Source: Anaeramoeba flamelloides (Eukaryota > Metamonada > Anaeramoebidae). Taken from it: a DNA stretch of 64,000 nt. The notes under the pieces are model-generated. The model was not told where the DNA came from. It saw nothing but the letters and a program-made list of their open reading frames with translations, and did not search any database. Numbering within the stretch: position 1 is the first letter of the stretch; each line of letters starts with the position of its first letter. The stretch covers positions 12,677,001-12,741,000 of the forward strand of contig JANTQA010000015.1 in NCBI GenBank assembly GCA_027625915.1. The letters are read 5' to 3'. Shown here one piece after another: positions 1-11,688 of the stretch. The translations under genes and the position numbers were made by a program.

Positions 1-216
1 ATGGTTAAGAGGAATAATAGTGATAATTCTTCATTTTAGCTAATATTTATTTTATAATAAAAATGTTGATTTTTAGAGTTATCTTCTTGAAGTATCAAGA
101 TGGGGCGTAATTATGGTAAATATGAGTGGGGTACTAGACTTTTTAAAAGATTGAAATCTTCATTTGGGTTCATATGTACTTTAAAAATATTATTATATTT
201 TTGATTAGTCTTACTA

Positions 217-3022
217 CACTACAAGGAAAATTTAAATACCGAAAATTAAAGTTAGCCATAACTATATATTGGATTTCAGTTATACTTCTTTTATAAATTA
301 TTTTTTCAAAGTTATCATAATTTTATGTAATAAAAATAGGATAGCTTTTAAACTCTTGAAAATCTGAATACCCCCCTTTTCAAAAATACCGATTTTTAAA
401 AAAAACACCTATTTTCAGGGTATTTTTTTTATTGGAAAAAAGTTGAAATGAATTAATTTTTTGATTGAACATTAAGATTTAAAAAACGAATAAATGTTAA
501 AGTAATTTGCAGAAAAAAAACCGGGAACGTATATAAAAAAACTCAAACATGGAAAAAAAATAAAATGATAAAAAATATTCCAAAAAACAGATAAAAAATC
601 AGTTTTTCAATTTAATTTAGCGATATCTTTTTGATTGAAATATTTTGTACTATTTTCAAATTGAAAAATATGTTTCCTTTTAGACCATTAAAAAAAATAC
701 TTGAAAATTATTTCTCTACTAAGTCAATTAAAAAATTCAAAAAATTTTACAATTAAAAATGAAAAAAATATTACTGAAAAATTTCATTTTTTTTTTCAAT
801 TCCTATTAATATCTATTAAAGTTGTAAACCTCATTGAAAATTGTTATGTATAATAATGTTTATTATATGAGTGTATTTCAAAAATACAAAATTTAGAGAT
901 TTTTTTTTGAAAAAATTTTCCTTGTACACTACAAGGAAAATTTAAATACCTAAAATTAAAGTTAGCCTAAACTATATATTGGATTTCAGTTATACTTATT
1001 TGATAAATTATTTTTTCAAAGTTATCATAATTTTATGTAATAAAAATAGGATAGCTATTAAACTCTTGAAGATCTGAATACCCCCCTTTTCAAAAATACC
1101 GACTTTTGAAAAAAACACCTATTTTCAGGGTATTTTTTTATTGGAAAAAGTTGAAATGAATTAATTTTTGATTGAACATTAAGATTTAAAAACGAATAAA
1201 TGTTAAAGTAATTTGCAGAAAAAAAACCGGGAACGTATATAAAAACTCAAACATGGAAAAAAATAAAATGATAAAAAATATTCCAAAAACAGATAAAAAA
1301 TCAGATTTTCAATTTAATTTAGCGATATCTTTTGATTGAAATATTTTGTACTATTTTCAAATTGAAAAATATGTTTCCTTTTAGACTAGTAAAAAAATAC
1401 TTGAAAATTATTTCTCTACTAAGTCAATTAAAAAATTCAAAAATTTTACAATTAAAAATGAAAAAAATATTACTGAAAAATTTCATTTTTTTTTCAATTC
1501 CTATTAATATCTATTAAAGTTGTAAACCTCATTGAAAATTGTTATGTATAATAATGTTTATTATATGAGTGCATTTCAAAAATACAAAATTTAGAGATTT
1601 TTTTTTGAAAAAATTTTCCTTGTACACTACAAGGAAAATTTAAATACCTAAAATTAAAGTTAGCCAAAACCATAGATTGTATTTAAGTTATACTTATTTG
1701 ATAAATTATTTTTTCAAAGTTATCATAATTTTATGTAATAAAAATAGGATAGCTATTAAACTCATGAAAATCTGAATACCCCCCTTTTCAAAAATACCGA
1801 CTTTTGAAAAAAACACCTATTTTCAGGGTATTTTTTTATTGGAAAAAGTTGAAATGAATTAATTTTTGATTGAACATTAAGATTGAAAAAAGAATATATG
1901 TTAAAGCAATTTGCAGAAAAAAATCGGGAACGTATATAAAAACTCAAACATGGAAAAAAATAAAATGATAAAAAATATTCCAAAAACAGATAAAAAATCA
2001 GATTTTCAATTTAATTTAGCAATATCTTTTGATTGAAATATTTTGTGCTATTTTCAAATTGAAAAATATGTTTCCTTTTAGACTATTAGAAAAATACTTG
2101 AAAATTATTTCTCTACTAAGTCAATTAAAAAATTCAAAAATTTTACAATTAAAAATGAAAAAAATATTACTGAAAAATTTCATTTTTTTTCAATTCCTAT
2201 TAATATCTATTAAAGTTGTAAACCTCATTGAAAATTGTTATATATAATAATGTTTATTATATGACTGTATTTCAAAAATACAAAATTTAGAGATTTTTTT
2301 TTGAAAAAATTTTCCTTGTACACTACAAGGAAAATTTAAATACCTAAAATTAAAGTTAGCCAAAACTATATATTGGATTTCAGTTATACTTCTTTTATAA
2401 ATTATTTTTTCAAAGTTATCATAATTTTATGTAATAAAAATAGGATAGCTTTTAAACTCTTGAAAATCCAAATACCCCCCTTTTCAAAAATACCGACTTT
2501 TGAAAAAAACACCTATTTTCAGGGTATTTTTTTATTGGAAAAAGTTGAAATGAATTAATTTTTGATTGAACATTAAGATTGAAAAAAGAATAAATGTTAA
2601 AGTAATTTGCAGAAAAAAACCGGGAACGTATATAAAAACTCAAACATGGAAAAAAAATAAAATGATAAAAAATATTCCAAAAACAGATAAAAAATCAGTT
2701 TTTCAATTTAATTTAGCGATATCTTTTTGATTGAAATATTTTGGGCTATTTTCAAATTGAAAAATATGTTTCCTTTTAGACCATTAAAAAAATACTTGAA
2801 AATTATTTCTCTGCTAAGTCAATTAAAAAATTCAAAAATTTTACAATTAAAAATGAAAAAAATATTACTGAAAAATTTCATTTTTTTTTCAATTCCTATT
2901 AATATCTATTAAAGTTGTAAACCTCATTGAAAATTGTTATGTATAATAATGTTTATTATATGAGTGTATTTCAAAAATACAAATTTTAAAGATTTTTTTT
3001 TGAAAAAATTTTCCTTGTAGTG
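217..3022. repeat. Head-to-tail array of four ~700-bp units with CACTA-like ends
   Basis: Four near-identical units begin with CACTACAAGGAAAA at 217, 927, 1625 and 2321 (lengths about 710, 698, 696 and 702). Each ends in TTTTCCTTGTA, the reverse complement of its own start, so every unit has terminal inverted repeats. Neighbouring units share their tips: each junction reads CCTTGTA-CAC-TACAAGG. The tip resembles the plant En/Spm CACTA terminus (CACTACAAGAAAA). I found no convincing coding sequence inside; short frames occur but are not conserved as proteins. A non-autonomous CACTA-type element amplified in tandem is the best reading. A satellite that merely resembles one is the alternative. 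Confidence 0.75.
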
Positions 3023-3047
3023 TAGTGTAGTGTAGTGTAGTGTAATG
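3018..3047 (+). repeat. TAGTG pentamer microsatellite at the array end
   Basis: Five perfect TAGTG copies and one TAATG follow the last unit. TAGTG is the reverse complement of the terminal CACTA pentamer, so the element tip itself seems to have expanded here. Confidence 0.85.
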
Positions 3048-4025
3048 TTGGAAATTAAAAGTTTTAATTTTTGACAGAAAAGGTATTCAACACTTTTGAT
3101 CTATTCCTTTATTTATTTCTTATTTTTTTTTTTTTTTTTTTCAAGTTTTATAATCAGAATTCCCAAAATATTTCCTTTTTTGGAATTATTTAAATCACAA
3201 ATATTAAAATTTTGGAATCGTTCTATTATATTGGTAACAAATTGAATCGGTGTTAATCAAAATTTTCTACTTGATAAAGTTTTAATAAAAAATATTTTTT
3301 TCAAAAGTATTTAAATTTCTTTAATCCTGATTTCCATTGAATCATAAATAGAATTTTTTATATGGTAATATCAAAATTCTATTAAAAAAAAAAAAAAGAT
3401 TATTTTGATTCATTCCAAAGTAAAATAATTTTCTAACAGAAATAAACATAAAAATACAAGGATTGTTGAAAAGATGATTAAAACTAAAATCTCAAGAAGA
3501 AAAACCCTCAAATATTTATTTTTTTGTTGAAAACATTTAAATTCTTTTTATTAATATAAAAAAAAAAAATTATTAATTTTAAATTTTGTGAATGATGTGA
3601 TTCTATGAAAAGCCAAATTTAAATAAGATATAAGTTGAAATTAATCATTGAAAAAAAAAAGAAACATTTAATTTGATCGAATCAAAAATAGAGAGTTATT
3701 TTTGTTTTTTTTTGAAAAAGAATCAAAATGTGAACTCCTGTAATCATAAAATTCAAAAAAAAAAAAAAAAAAAAAAAAAAAAGACTTTATATTTCTTTGA
3801 TTTTTAATCCTTTTATTATTGTGATTATTACGAGTTAATGATGAACCAAAAGATCTGGGTTATTATTTAAAAAATTATCTGTTTCATTTTAAAAGTTTTA
3901 AAAAAATTCAAAATAAATATGAATAATAATTAAAATAAAGAAGAAAAAGTAAAAAAGGAAAAAGGAGATAGGAAATAGGGATAAAAAGGATAAAAAACTA
4001 AAAAATAACAATAAAAAAGAAAAAA
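3048..4025. other. Gene-free AT-rich spacer
   Basis: Only short A and T runs, including a long A run near 3757-3782. No reading frame, RNA or repeat was recognised. The 3' end lies just downstream of the coiled-coil gene and would hold its 3' UTR. Confidence 0.6.
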
Positions 4026-4859
4026 TTAGAGTTCCAAATCAAGATCGAGGTCTTGGTCATCAAATTCGCCAAGGTCACCCAAATCACCACCTTCTTCGCC
4101 CATTTCTAAGATTTCAATTTGGGCAGTAGCCTTACCAAGTTTGATTTTGACGCCATCTAATTTTTCGTTTACGGATTGTTCTCTTTCCTTTTGTCTTTCA
4201 AGGAATTGTTTGGCGCTGATGATTCCTTTGTTTGTTGATTCGATGTTTGTATGTAAGCCGTCATTTTTTTTACGAAGTTGTTTGTTTTCGTTTTCGGTTT
4301 CTTCAATTTGATCATTCAAGTTGTTACGTTGTTCGGTAAGCTCTTCTTTTTGTTTTTTGGCAATGTCCAAACGCTTTTGAAGGTTGTTGACCAACTCTTG
4401 TGTTTCTCCTTGGAGTTCTTGTGTCTTTCCAGAAATGCCTTCCATCAATTTAAGCTTTCTTTCGGTTTGATCACGTCTGACATCAGCTTTACGTAAGTCT
4501 TCGGTAAGGGTTTTGACTTTGTTTTGTGCTGTATGGAAATCGTCTTCGGTGTTCTCTAATTTTTCTAAAAGTTCTTCTAATTCCTTTTCCATTTTTTCTT
4601 TAAGGTCTACTCTGGATTTCATGTTTTCATTGTCCTTTTTAATGGTTTCAATTTTTCTATTAAGTGTGTTTTTATCAGAAATGGCGACTTTGACAATTTG
4701 TTGTGTTTCTTGATATGAAACACCCAATTCTTTATAGGCCTTGCTAATTTCAACAGCCTTCGAGGCTAAGCCTTCTGCTTTTTTTTGTCTGGCTAATTGT
4801 TGTTTAACTTTGATTTTAAGATCATTGACTTCTTTTTCAAGTTTTTCGATTCTTGACAT
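4026..4859 (-). CDS. Coiled-coil protein with acidic tail, 277 aa
   Basis: A single uninterrupted frame from an ATG (MSRIEKLEKEV) to a stop at 4026. Residues 1 to about 250 are almost entirely charged heptads (for example KLEKEVNDLKIKV and ELEELLEKLEN) with no proline, which predicts a long parallel coiled coil. The last ~23 residues are Gly/Asp-rich and end DLDLDLEL. There is no signal peptide, membrane segment or catalytic motif. It resembles tropomyosin- or SMC-arm-like structural proteins in composition only, and I do not recognise a family. Codon use is less AT-biased than the surroundings, as expected for a real and perhaps well expressed gene. It is divergent from the SH3 gene across a 1.1-kb spacer. 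No intron is needed. Confidence 0.88.
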   Translation of the reverse strand: MSRIEKLEKEVNDLKIKVKQQLARQKKAEGLASKAVEISKAYKELGVSYQETQQIVKVAISDKNTLNRKIETIKKDNENMKSRVDLKEKMEKELEELLEKLENTEDDFHTAQNKVKTLTEDLRKADVRRDQTERKLKLMEGISGKTQELQGETQELVNNLQKRLDIAKKQKEELTEQRNNLNDQIEETENENKQLRKKNDGLHTNIESTNKGIISAKQFLERQKEREQSVNEKLDGVKIKLGKATAQIEILEMGEEGGDLGDLGEFDDQDLDLDLEL

Positions 4860-5953
4860 TCTTTTGGCATTTGTTAATGTGGGTTTTGTTTTTTTGATTT
4901 TATTTTGAATATTGTTTTTTGTTTTTAAAAGAAAGAGAAAAAAAAAAAAAAAAAATAATTTTAGTTTTGTTTAATTTTTGGAATTTCCTGGTTAGTACAG
5001 AAAAGGAGAGTTGACTTTAGTTTCTTGGTTGTAAAAAAATAAATTTTTTTGCAAATAAAAAAAAAAAAAAAATAAGAAAAATAGATCTTGTCAGAGAGTG
5101 AATAGCTTATTTTTGTTGATCGAATTTGAACTTGAACCAATAAAATCAAAATATTTTTGAATTTAATCAATGTTACAAAAACAAAAAATAATAAAATCAA
5201 AAAAAAAAAATGAAGGAAAAAAAATAGGAAAAAAAAAAAAAAGAAAAAAAAAAGTAAAAAGAAAAAAAAATTAAAAAGAAGAAAAGGAGAAATTTCTTAA
5301 AAGATAAAAGGAATTCAAAAAATCAATAATTTCGGTAAGTTCAAACAAAACCAAAAAATTGTAGCTCGGTTTCTTGTAGGCAAGAGAATGGAAGTATATA
5401 AAAAAAAAAAAAAAAAAAAAAAAGGAAAACTTTACATTATTAAATTGTTTTGGCTTTGCACAAATAAAAAAAAATGATTAACAATTCAATGAATTTAAAA
5501 AACTCAATACCGAAAATGAGTCTCAGACTGGAGCAAATTATTTCCAGAGAAAACAAATTTTTCAAGAAAATCAGAAAAAAAAAACACCTACACAAAAGTG
5601 ATATTTGATAAATTCTTTTTTTAAGTATTAAAAATTATGACTCTATTCATTCAAATTTTAAGATGGAGTTTGGATTAATTTTTCTATTTGGATCGAAAAA
5701 GAATTGTACAAGATAAAGAGAAGAAATTTTTATCTGACACACAAAACATAACCTCTTTGAAAAGTTTTGTGTTTACTTTTGTTTTTTTGTTTGAGTTACA
5801 AAGAAAGGCTTTACAAACTTTTTTCTTGTTTTTGTTTTTTAAATTTTCAGTTAAACAAATCAAACATTGTAAACAACTCACATAATCAATAAAAATTTTT
5901 ACCTTAAAATAAAAGTTTCGTGTTGTAAATCATTTTTTTTTTTTTTTACAAAA
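4860..5953. promoter_or_regulatory. Divergent intergenic region between coiled-coil and SH3 genes
   Basis: About 1.1 kb of A-rich tracts separates the two start codons, so both promoters must lie here. Small opposing frames near 5684-5885 overlap each other and look like chance. No defined promoter motif could be picked out. Confidence 0.5.
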
Positions 5954-7129
5954 ATGTCCAAATATATTTCACTTGATACAAAAAATCTTGATATTACCGA
6001 TTCTGAAGAAGAAGAATGGGAGGTAAATCCTTTACAAAATTTATTTTAAAGAGATCTTCTTCTTTTTTGTTCTCAGAATCTTTCAAAAGAAACAAATTTT
6101 TAAAAAATTATTTTTTTTTTCTCTTTTTTCTTTGACAAATAATTTTTAAAAAAAAAAAAAAAATAAAAAAAAAAACACAAAAAGACCGAAGGATCTTATG
6201 AAAACAAAGATCGAATTAGTCTTCAGTCCGTGCAAACAGAGGTCAAAGTTGCCAAAATTGAAAACAAATATAACACCGGCCAAGGCTATGTTGGAAAACA
6301 AAACAAATTTTTAAAGAAACAAACCAAACCACAGTACTACAAACGAAATGGAAACACAAACATTTTTGGAAAAACAGGCAGCAAAATCTATCATGGAAAA
6401 TCTGGTGATCCTTATGCATACCTCAACCAAATTGGTGGAGAAGAGAAAAAAGAACAAAAAGAGGAAGAAGAAGAAGAAGAAGAGGTTACACAAGTAAAAT
6501 CTGGTTTTGGGGGATTTCAAAAAAAACAACAACCTAAAAAAACTACCACAACAACTAAAACAACTACAACTACAACCACAAACACAAACACCCAACAACG
6601 ATCAACAACGAACAAAACAGGTCTCAATTACCCAAAAAATACAACAAAAAAATCTAGTGGCGGGTTAAATTATCCAAGAAATAAGTCCTCTTCGAAAACC
6701 CAACAAAAACAAGTACAACAAGAAGTCAAACAAGAAGTCAAACAAGAAGTTGTTCAAGAACAGCAAGAAGAACAGCAATATGAACAGGAGCAACAACAAG
6801 AGGAACAACAACAAGAGGAACAACAACAAGAGGAACAACAACAAGAGGAACAACAACAAGAGGAACAACAACAAGAGGAACAACAAGAGGAACAACAAGA
6901 GGAACAACAACAAGAACAAGAACAAGAACAACCAGAAATTGTACTTGGTCAATCATTTGCACAATCATTGGAACCTTATCAAAATTCTGATCCCGAATAT
7001 TTAAGCTTTGAAAAGGATTTTGTTGTCAGGATTGATGATGTTGACCCAAATGGAGAATGGTGGTTTGTTTCAACAGAACAAGGCGAAACTGGTTGGGTTC
7101 CATCAGCTCTATTTTTCGTGATGCAATAA
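5954..7129 (+). CDS. SH3-domain protein with Q/E-rich linker, two exons, 337 aa
   Basis: Exon 1 is 5954-6022 (23 codons, ending EEEEWE). A 162-base intron follows (GTAAAT at 6023, AG at 6183-6184). Exon 2 is 6185-7129 in phase 0. The frame in exon 2 has no ATG near its start, which is why the upstream exon is required. After a basic N-terminal part comes a T/N/K-rich stretch, then a Q/E repeat region at about residues 200-275. The C-terminal ~50 residues form an SH3 domain: EYLSFEKDF, the paired tryptophans in GEWWFV, then GETGWVPSALF, matching the ALYDY-derived ...GWW...G..P.NYV pattern. SH3 domains bind proline-rich ligands, so a cytoskeletal or signalling adaptor is likely; the partner is unknown. 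Confidence 0.88.
6787..6915 (+). repeat. 15-bp coding minisatellite encoding QQEEQ units
   Basis: GAGGAACAACAACAA is repeated about eight times, with 12-base variants at the 3' side, inside exon 2 of the SH3 gene. It encodes EEQQQ units. Length polymorphism among strains is likely and would not break the frame, since units are multiples of three. Confidence 0.9.
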
Positions 7130-8875
7130 ATAATTTTTATTTTTTATTTTTTTTTTTTTCAAACACAATCAACCCCCGCATTATTGCTTTTTTACTTTGA
7201 ATTCTTTCTCCTTTCATCTTTTATAATATCTTTATTGGTTTTCTTCAAAATATTTTTTATTCTTCTATTTTCATTTTTAATTCCTTTTTGTTATTTTTGT
7301 CCTTTTATTGAGAACAAAATTATAAATTAAATTCAAAATATGATAATCTCCTTCTTTTCTATAAATTTATTAAGTTCAATTTTTCTCAAACCTTAACCAA
7401 AATAAATTTTTTAAATTTTTTTAATTTTTTTTTCTTTTTACAAAAAAACATGAGAAATTCAGAAATCATTTTTGCACATGTGTACTGATAAATTCCAAAA
7501 TAAGTACAAAACAATTTTTAGTGTAATTTCCATTTTTTGAAAATATTATAACTGCTACTTTTATTCCAGTACATTGACAATGAATATTTTGAAGTTCAAC
7601 CATTTTTACAAAGTTTCAAAACATTTATACAAATAAAATGCCAGATTCAACACCGAAGTAAAAAAAACTCCAAAAAGAAAATAAAAGAAAAATTTTCAAA
7701 CAGTTATTTGAATTTACTAATATTAAAAAGGTGAAACCTACTGTTATAAATTTTTACCAAAATAGTATGCTTATGTGAACCAATTATAGCATTTTATTAG
7801 GAAAATACAAAAAGAAACCATATAACAAGATAATTAAAAAAATATCATTGTAGAATGAATTACTATCCATGACCCTGTGACAATTTGGATTCTTTTTAAA
7901 CACAACAGTAACTGAAATAAGTCGGGATTTTAATGAAAACTAAAATTTTTTAAAATTATAAAAACTTTATAACAATTTTAATCACACATTTGATCCCCTC
8001 CATTTCCAACAGCATAAACCTTAAAACCACTGTGAATTCATAATAACAATAAAAAACTCAACAATTCAGCGATTAGTAAAGAAGAATGAGAAGTCTGAGA
8101 TTAAATATTTTGTTATTGAATATTAATTACATTATTGCTTCATTATTCAAGCATATCTCAAAAATCGATTAGTCAAGTAATACTATTTGTTGATCTCATC
8201 AATTAAAAATGATCCTTATAGTAGTAAAAAAAAATAAAGAATTTCAGAAAAAAATCTACATTTTTCCATAAATTTCAAGTATGAATTATCAATATTCAGA
8301 CTTTAAAGAAGAAAAATAACTTTCTTAAATTTATTTAAAAATGGAGATTAGTGACCAACAAATTGATTAATTAATTACTCGATTCATTTAACAAAATTAT
8401 TTTGCATATCTTGGAAATCGATTGATGTTCCAATTAGTTTCCATAAAAATGAAACTAAAACTAACAAGTAATCAAGTTTTTATGTTGATGATTATCGAGT
8501 TAATCTTTGAAATTCAAAAATTAAAAAAATAGTTACTTTTGGAAGTTCTAGAGATGAATTATTAAATAACTGGAATATTTTTATTTTTTGTTTTAATTTT
8601 TAGATTTGGAAAAGGAAACAAAAGATAAAAATTACAAAATGGAGACTATTAAGAGTAATCCTACATAAAAACTTCAATAATTTATTACCCATTAAAGTTA
8701 TTTATAGGCTTTGTGGAGTCATTTGAGTCATGTTTCTCTAATACCATTTGAACCCAATTACAACATACTTTGATTATAGATAAAAATATCAAACCTCTAA
8801 CCCCTTAAAATAATTATTCAAAAAAACTAATTTCAGTTTTTTGTAGTTTATCTATTATGTTCAACAAATCATTAT
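7130..8875. other. Gene-free AT-rich spacer
   Basis: The 3' region of the SH3 gene followed by about 1.6 kb with many stops in all frames. No RNA gene or clear repeat was recognised. Confidence 0.55.
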
Positions 8876-9743
8876 CACTGTGAAAACAATTTGGGTGATT
8901 AAAAAAAATTCCTTTAGTCAAAAATTTGTTTTAGTTATTGAAATAATTAATATTTGTAAAATGATTTTTGATCAAGGTATAATTTTATGAACAAATCCTA
9001 CATATTAGAAATTCCAAAAGTTGCCACTGAGATTAATTTTCAGAAAAAATCTTATTATGTTGCATTTTGGGCCTTTTGAATTGCTTTGGAAGGAAAAAAA
9101 TTCAAAAATTGGAATTTTAATTGCAAACTTTACCAAAAATAAGATAACTATTTATGGAGAATTATAAAAATCTATTAATTCGAATGATATTAGTCAATCT
9201 TAGATACATAAGTTTATGGAGGTTAATCTTAAATATCCTTTTAAACCAAATTGAATGAAATTATTTTCCAAAAAATATATTTTTTCGAAAGAGGTTGATT
9301 TCCATTAATGTTTTACAATCAAAACTTCAAAATAACAACACACTAAGATTTTAGAAACCATTTAAATTATTAAAATCCCCATAGACAAACCTCAATTTAA
9401 AACAATTATTCACTTTTGGTCTTTCCAAAGAATCACTAACTTGATCTTGGAAGGTAATCTAATAAAAAAAAATTAACATTTTTAGTCAAGTTTGCTAGTA
9501 AAATTCAATTTTGGCATTTTTATCCTTCCAAAGCACTTCTAAAAGGTCAAAGTGCAAGGAAATAATATTTTTTCTTGAAAGCTAATATTGATAGTGACTT
9601 TTGGTTTTTCTAATATGTCGGATTTGTTCATAAAATTATACCTTGATCAAAAATCATTTTGCTAATAATTATTATTACAAAAACGAAAACAAATTTTTGA
9701 CAAAAAGAATTTTTTTTAATAACTCGAATTTTTTTCACAATGG
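8876..9743. mobile_element. Large foldback element, arms about 270 bp
   Basis: Left arm about 8876-9150 and right arm about 9460-9743 are imperfect reverse complements. Landmarks include ATTTTTGATCAAGGTATAAT (left, near 8962) against ATTATACCTTGATCAAAAAT (right, near 9637), and CTTTGGAAGGA against TCCTTCCAAAG further in. The tips read CACTGTGAAAA and TTTTCACAATG. The central ~300 bp contain no coding sequence. It fits a non-autonomous foldback DNA transposon. The target duplication could not be fixed because the tips have diverged. Confidence 0.7.
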
Positions 9744-10328
9744 TCTTCACTCTTTTTTAACACTTCGAAATTAAAATTCTTGGGAAACTTTTTCTAGAGA
9801 ACACAAACACACCTGTTATCTAAAAAAAAATTTTCAATATTTTTGTCAACTTTCCAGATTGCTTTCCTTCGTCTGTTCAATCATATTGAAAAGAAAAATC
9901 TATTCTCACATTGATCTTTTGTCTCTTTAATCTAAAAACCTACCTTTTTCCCTTTAAGGGTTAATTTATAATTTGTTTTGACCTTGCAAATAACTTTCAA
10001 ATCAACTTTTATGTTAAAATTTTGAAAAAAAGTGAATATTTTTGGTTTGACTATTTAAAGTAAAATAAATTTTGAAATACTTGGGCTGTGTGTAATACTT
10101 GATTAGATTTCAACTTCAATAAGATTAATTAAAATACAATCATTTTTCAGAAATAAAAGAAAGTTTTAATTAATTGCCAAATAAAACGATAAACAAGTAC
10201 CAAACACAAAAGGGTTAAGATGAAAAATTTTCTTTTAGTACAAGTGGTTCGTGAAAATCTCTTTTGCAAGAAAATAAGATTTCATTTTTTAATCTTTGAC
10301 ATTTTTAGAAATAATATTTGACTAAACC
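9744..10328. promoter_or_regulatory. Upstream region of the FPPS-like gene
   Basis: About 585 bases between the foldback element and the FPPS-like start codon. It must hold the promoter. No specific motif was recognised. Confidence 0.4.
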
Positions 10329-11688
10329 ATGGAACTTCACGATCAGTTTGTATCCATTTTCCCTGAAATCGTAGAAAACATGAAAGAGTTTTTCCCACCA
10401 AAAGAAGAATTTCCAAAAGAAGCATCGAACTATTTACTAAAAGTAATTATTTCCCAACTCTTTTTGTGAATTTATTTCCGAATCAAAAAAGCTTGACAAA
10501 AAAAAACCAAACTCGTTTGTATTTCCACAAACAATAGTTGAATTGGACTTTCTTCAAACAATTCTAATCTAAATTTCTTTCTTCTTTTTTTTCCAAAACA
10601 AACAAAAAAAAACAAAAATAAACAAAACAAAAAAAAACAAAACAAAAAAAAACAAAACAAATAAAAACAAAACAAATAAAAAAAAACCAAAACAAATAAA
10701 AAATAAACAAAACAAATAAAAAAAAAACACAACAAATAATAAAAAAAATTAGATGGTTGAACACAATGTTCCTGATGGAAAGCATTATAGGGGCATGACT
10801 GTTGTTAACACCTTTTTAACTTTATCCGATAAACGTGATCAAAAATCCATACGCGAGGCCTTAATTCTCGGGTGGTGTCTCGAATTTTATCACGCGTTTC
10901 GGTATGTTGCAGACGATGTTGTGGAAGGATCAAAAACAAGAAGGGGAAGGAAATGTTGGCACCAAATAGTTGGCATGATTGGTATTAATGATTCTTTCAC
11001 ACTTGAGGGTTTTGTGTTTCAATTATTAAAAAAATATTTTGGCAAGCACCCGCATTATTTGGAGCTCGTTGAGCTATTTTTGGACTCTGGCTTTTGTTCT
11101 GAATTGGGACGAACATTGTCTCAATCCACTATTGATTATAAAACACACAAACCGCTCTTTTCCAAGTATAATGAAAATTACTTTCAGAAGATGGTTCGTT
11201 TAAAAACAAGCATTGTGGCATTTTACCTCCCGATCGCATTGGGGATAACCCTGGCTACCAGAAAGGCCATCAACCTCGACTCCCTTGAGCACCAAAGGAA
11301 ATTAAATGAGGCAAAAAAGGTCATGCTGCAATTAGGCGAATACTATATAATCAAAGAAGAGATTGTGAATAATTTTAGTGAGAAGAATGCCAACGATAAC
11401 AGCGACAAAGATATACAGCTGGGCAAATGCTCCTGGTTGATTGTTGCGGCAATAAAGCATTCCAACGAAGAACAAATCCAAAAATTAAAAGTCAATTATG
11501 GGATACCCAATCAGAAAGCAACACAAATCGTGAAAGAAATATACAATCAATTAAATCTTGTTCGAATTTACCAGGATTTTGAACAAAAAAGCTTTAATTC
11601 AATTACACAGTCATTGGATAATCTGAAATATAACCCAAAAGAGATTTTTTCAATTTTGCTTAATCAAATTTTCTATAGAAAAAATTAA
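10329..11688 (+). CDS. Farnesyl-diphosphate-synthase-like protein, two exons, 349 aa, altered active site
   Basis: Exon 1 is 10329-10442 (38 codons, ...SNYLLK). The intron is 10443-10752 (GTAATT...TTAG) and exon 2 is 10753-11688. The join restores the family sequence YLLK-MVEHNVPDGKHYRG, and the total length equals typical eukaryotic FPPS, which condenses IPP with DMAPP/GPP in the isoprenoid pathway. Conserved blocks are ALILGWCLEFYHAFRYVADD, TRRGRKCW, KTSIVAFYLP and KCSW. The first Asp-rich motif is DDVVE (residues 92-96) instead of DDxxD. The second, normally DDYLD after GEFFQIQ, is EEIVN (240-244), so none of its three aspartates remains. The FPPS LGQ motif reads LGR. Length, splice sites and frame are intact. 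A regulatory or scaffold paralogue, or an enzyme with altered chemistry, is possible. Confidence 0.9.
10590..10745 (+). repeat. A-rich minisatellite inside the FPPS-like intron
   Basis: Irregular repeats of AACAAAACAAATAAAA fill the 3' half of the intron. This leaves an unusual A-rich rather than T-rich stretch before the acceptor AG. Confidence 0.8.

Noticed and set aside
1332-2912. Recurring small frames (MIEIFCTIFKLKNMF type) in the tandem units
   Set aside because: They recur only because the DNA unit recurs. Single-base indels between units break the frames freely, with no sign of protein conservation.
217-3022. CRISPR-like array
   Set aside because: Repeats are whole ~700-bp units without spacers, in a eukaryotic context.
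6311-6968. Minus-strand Leu/Val-rich frames over the SH3 gene
   Set aside because: Shadows of the CAA/GAA repeat codons.
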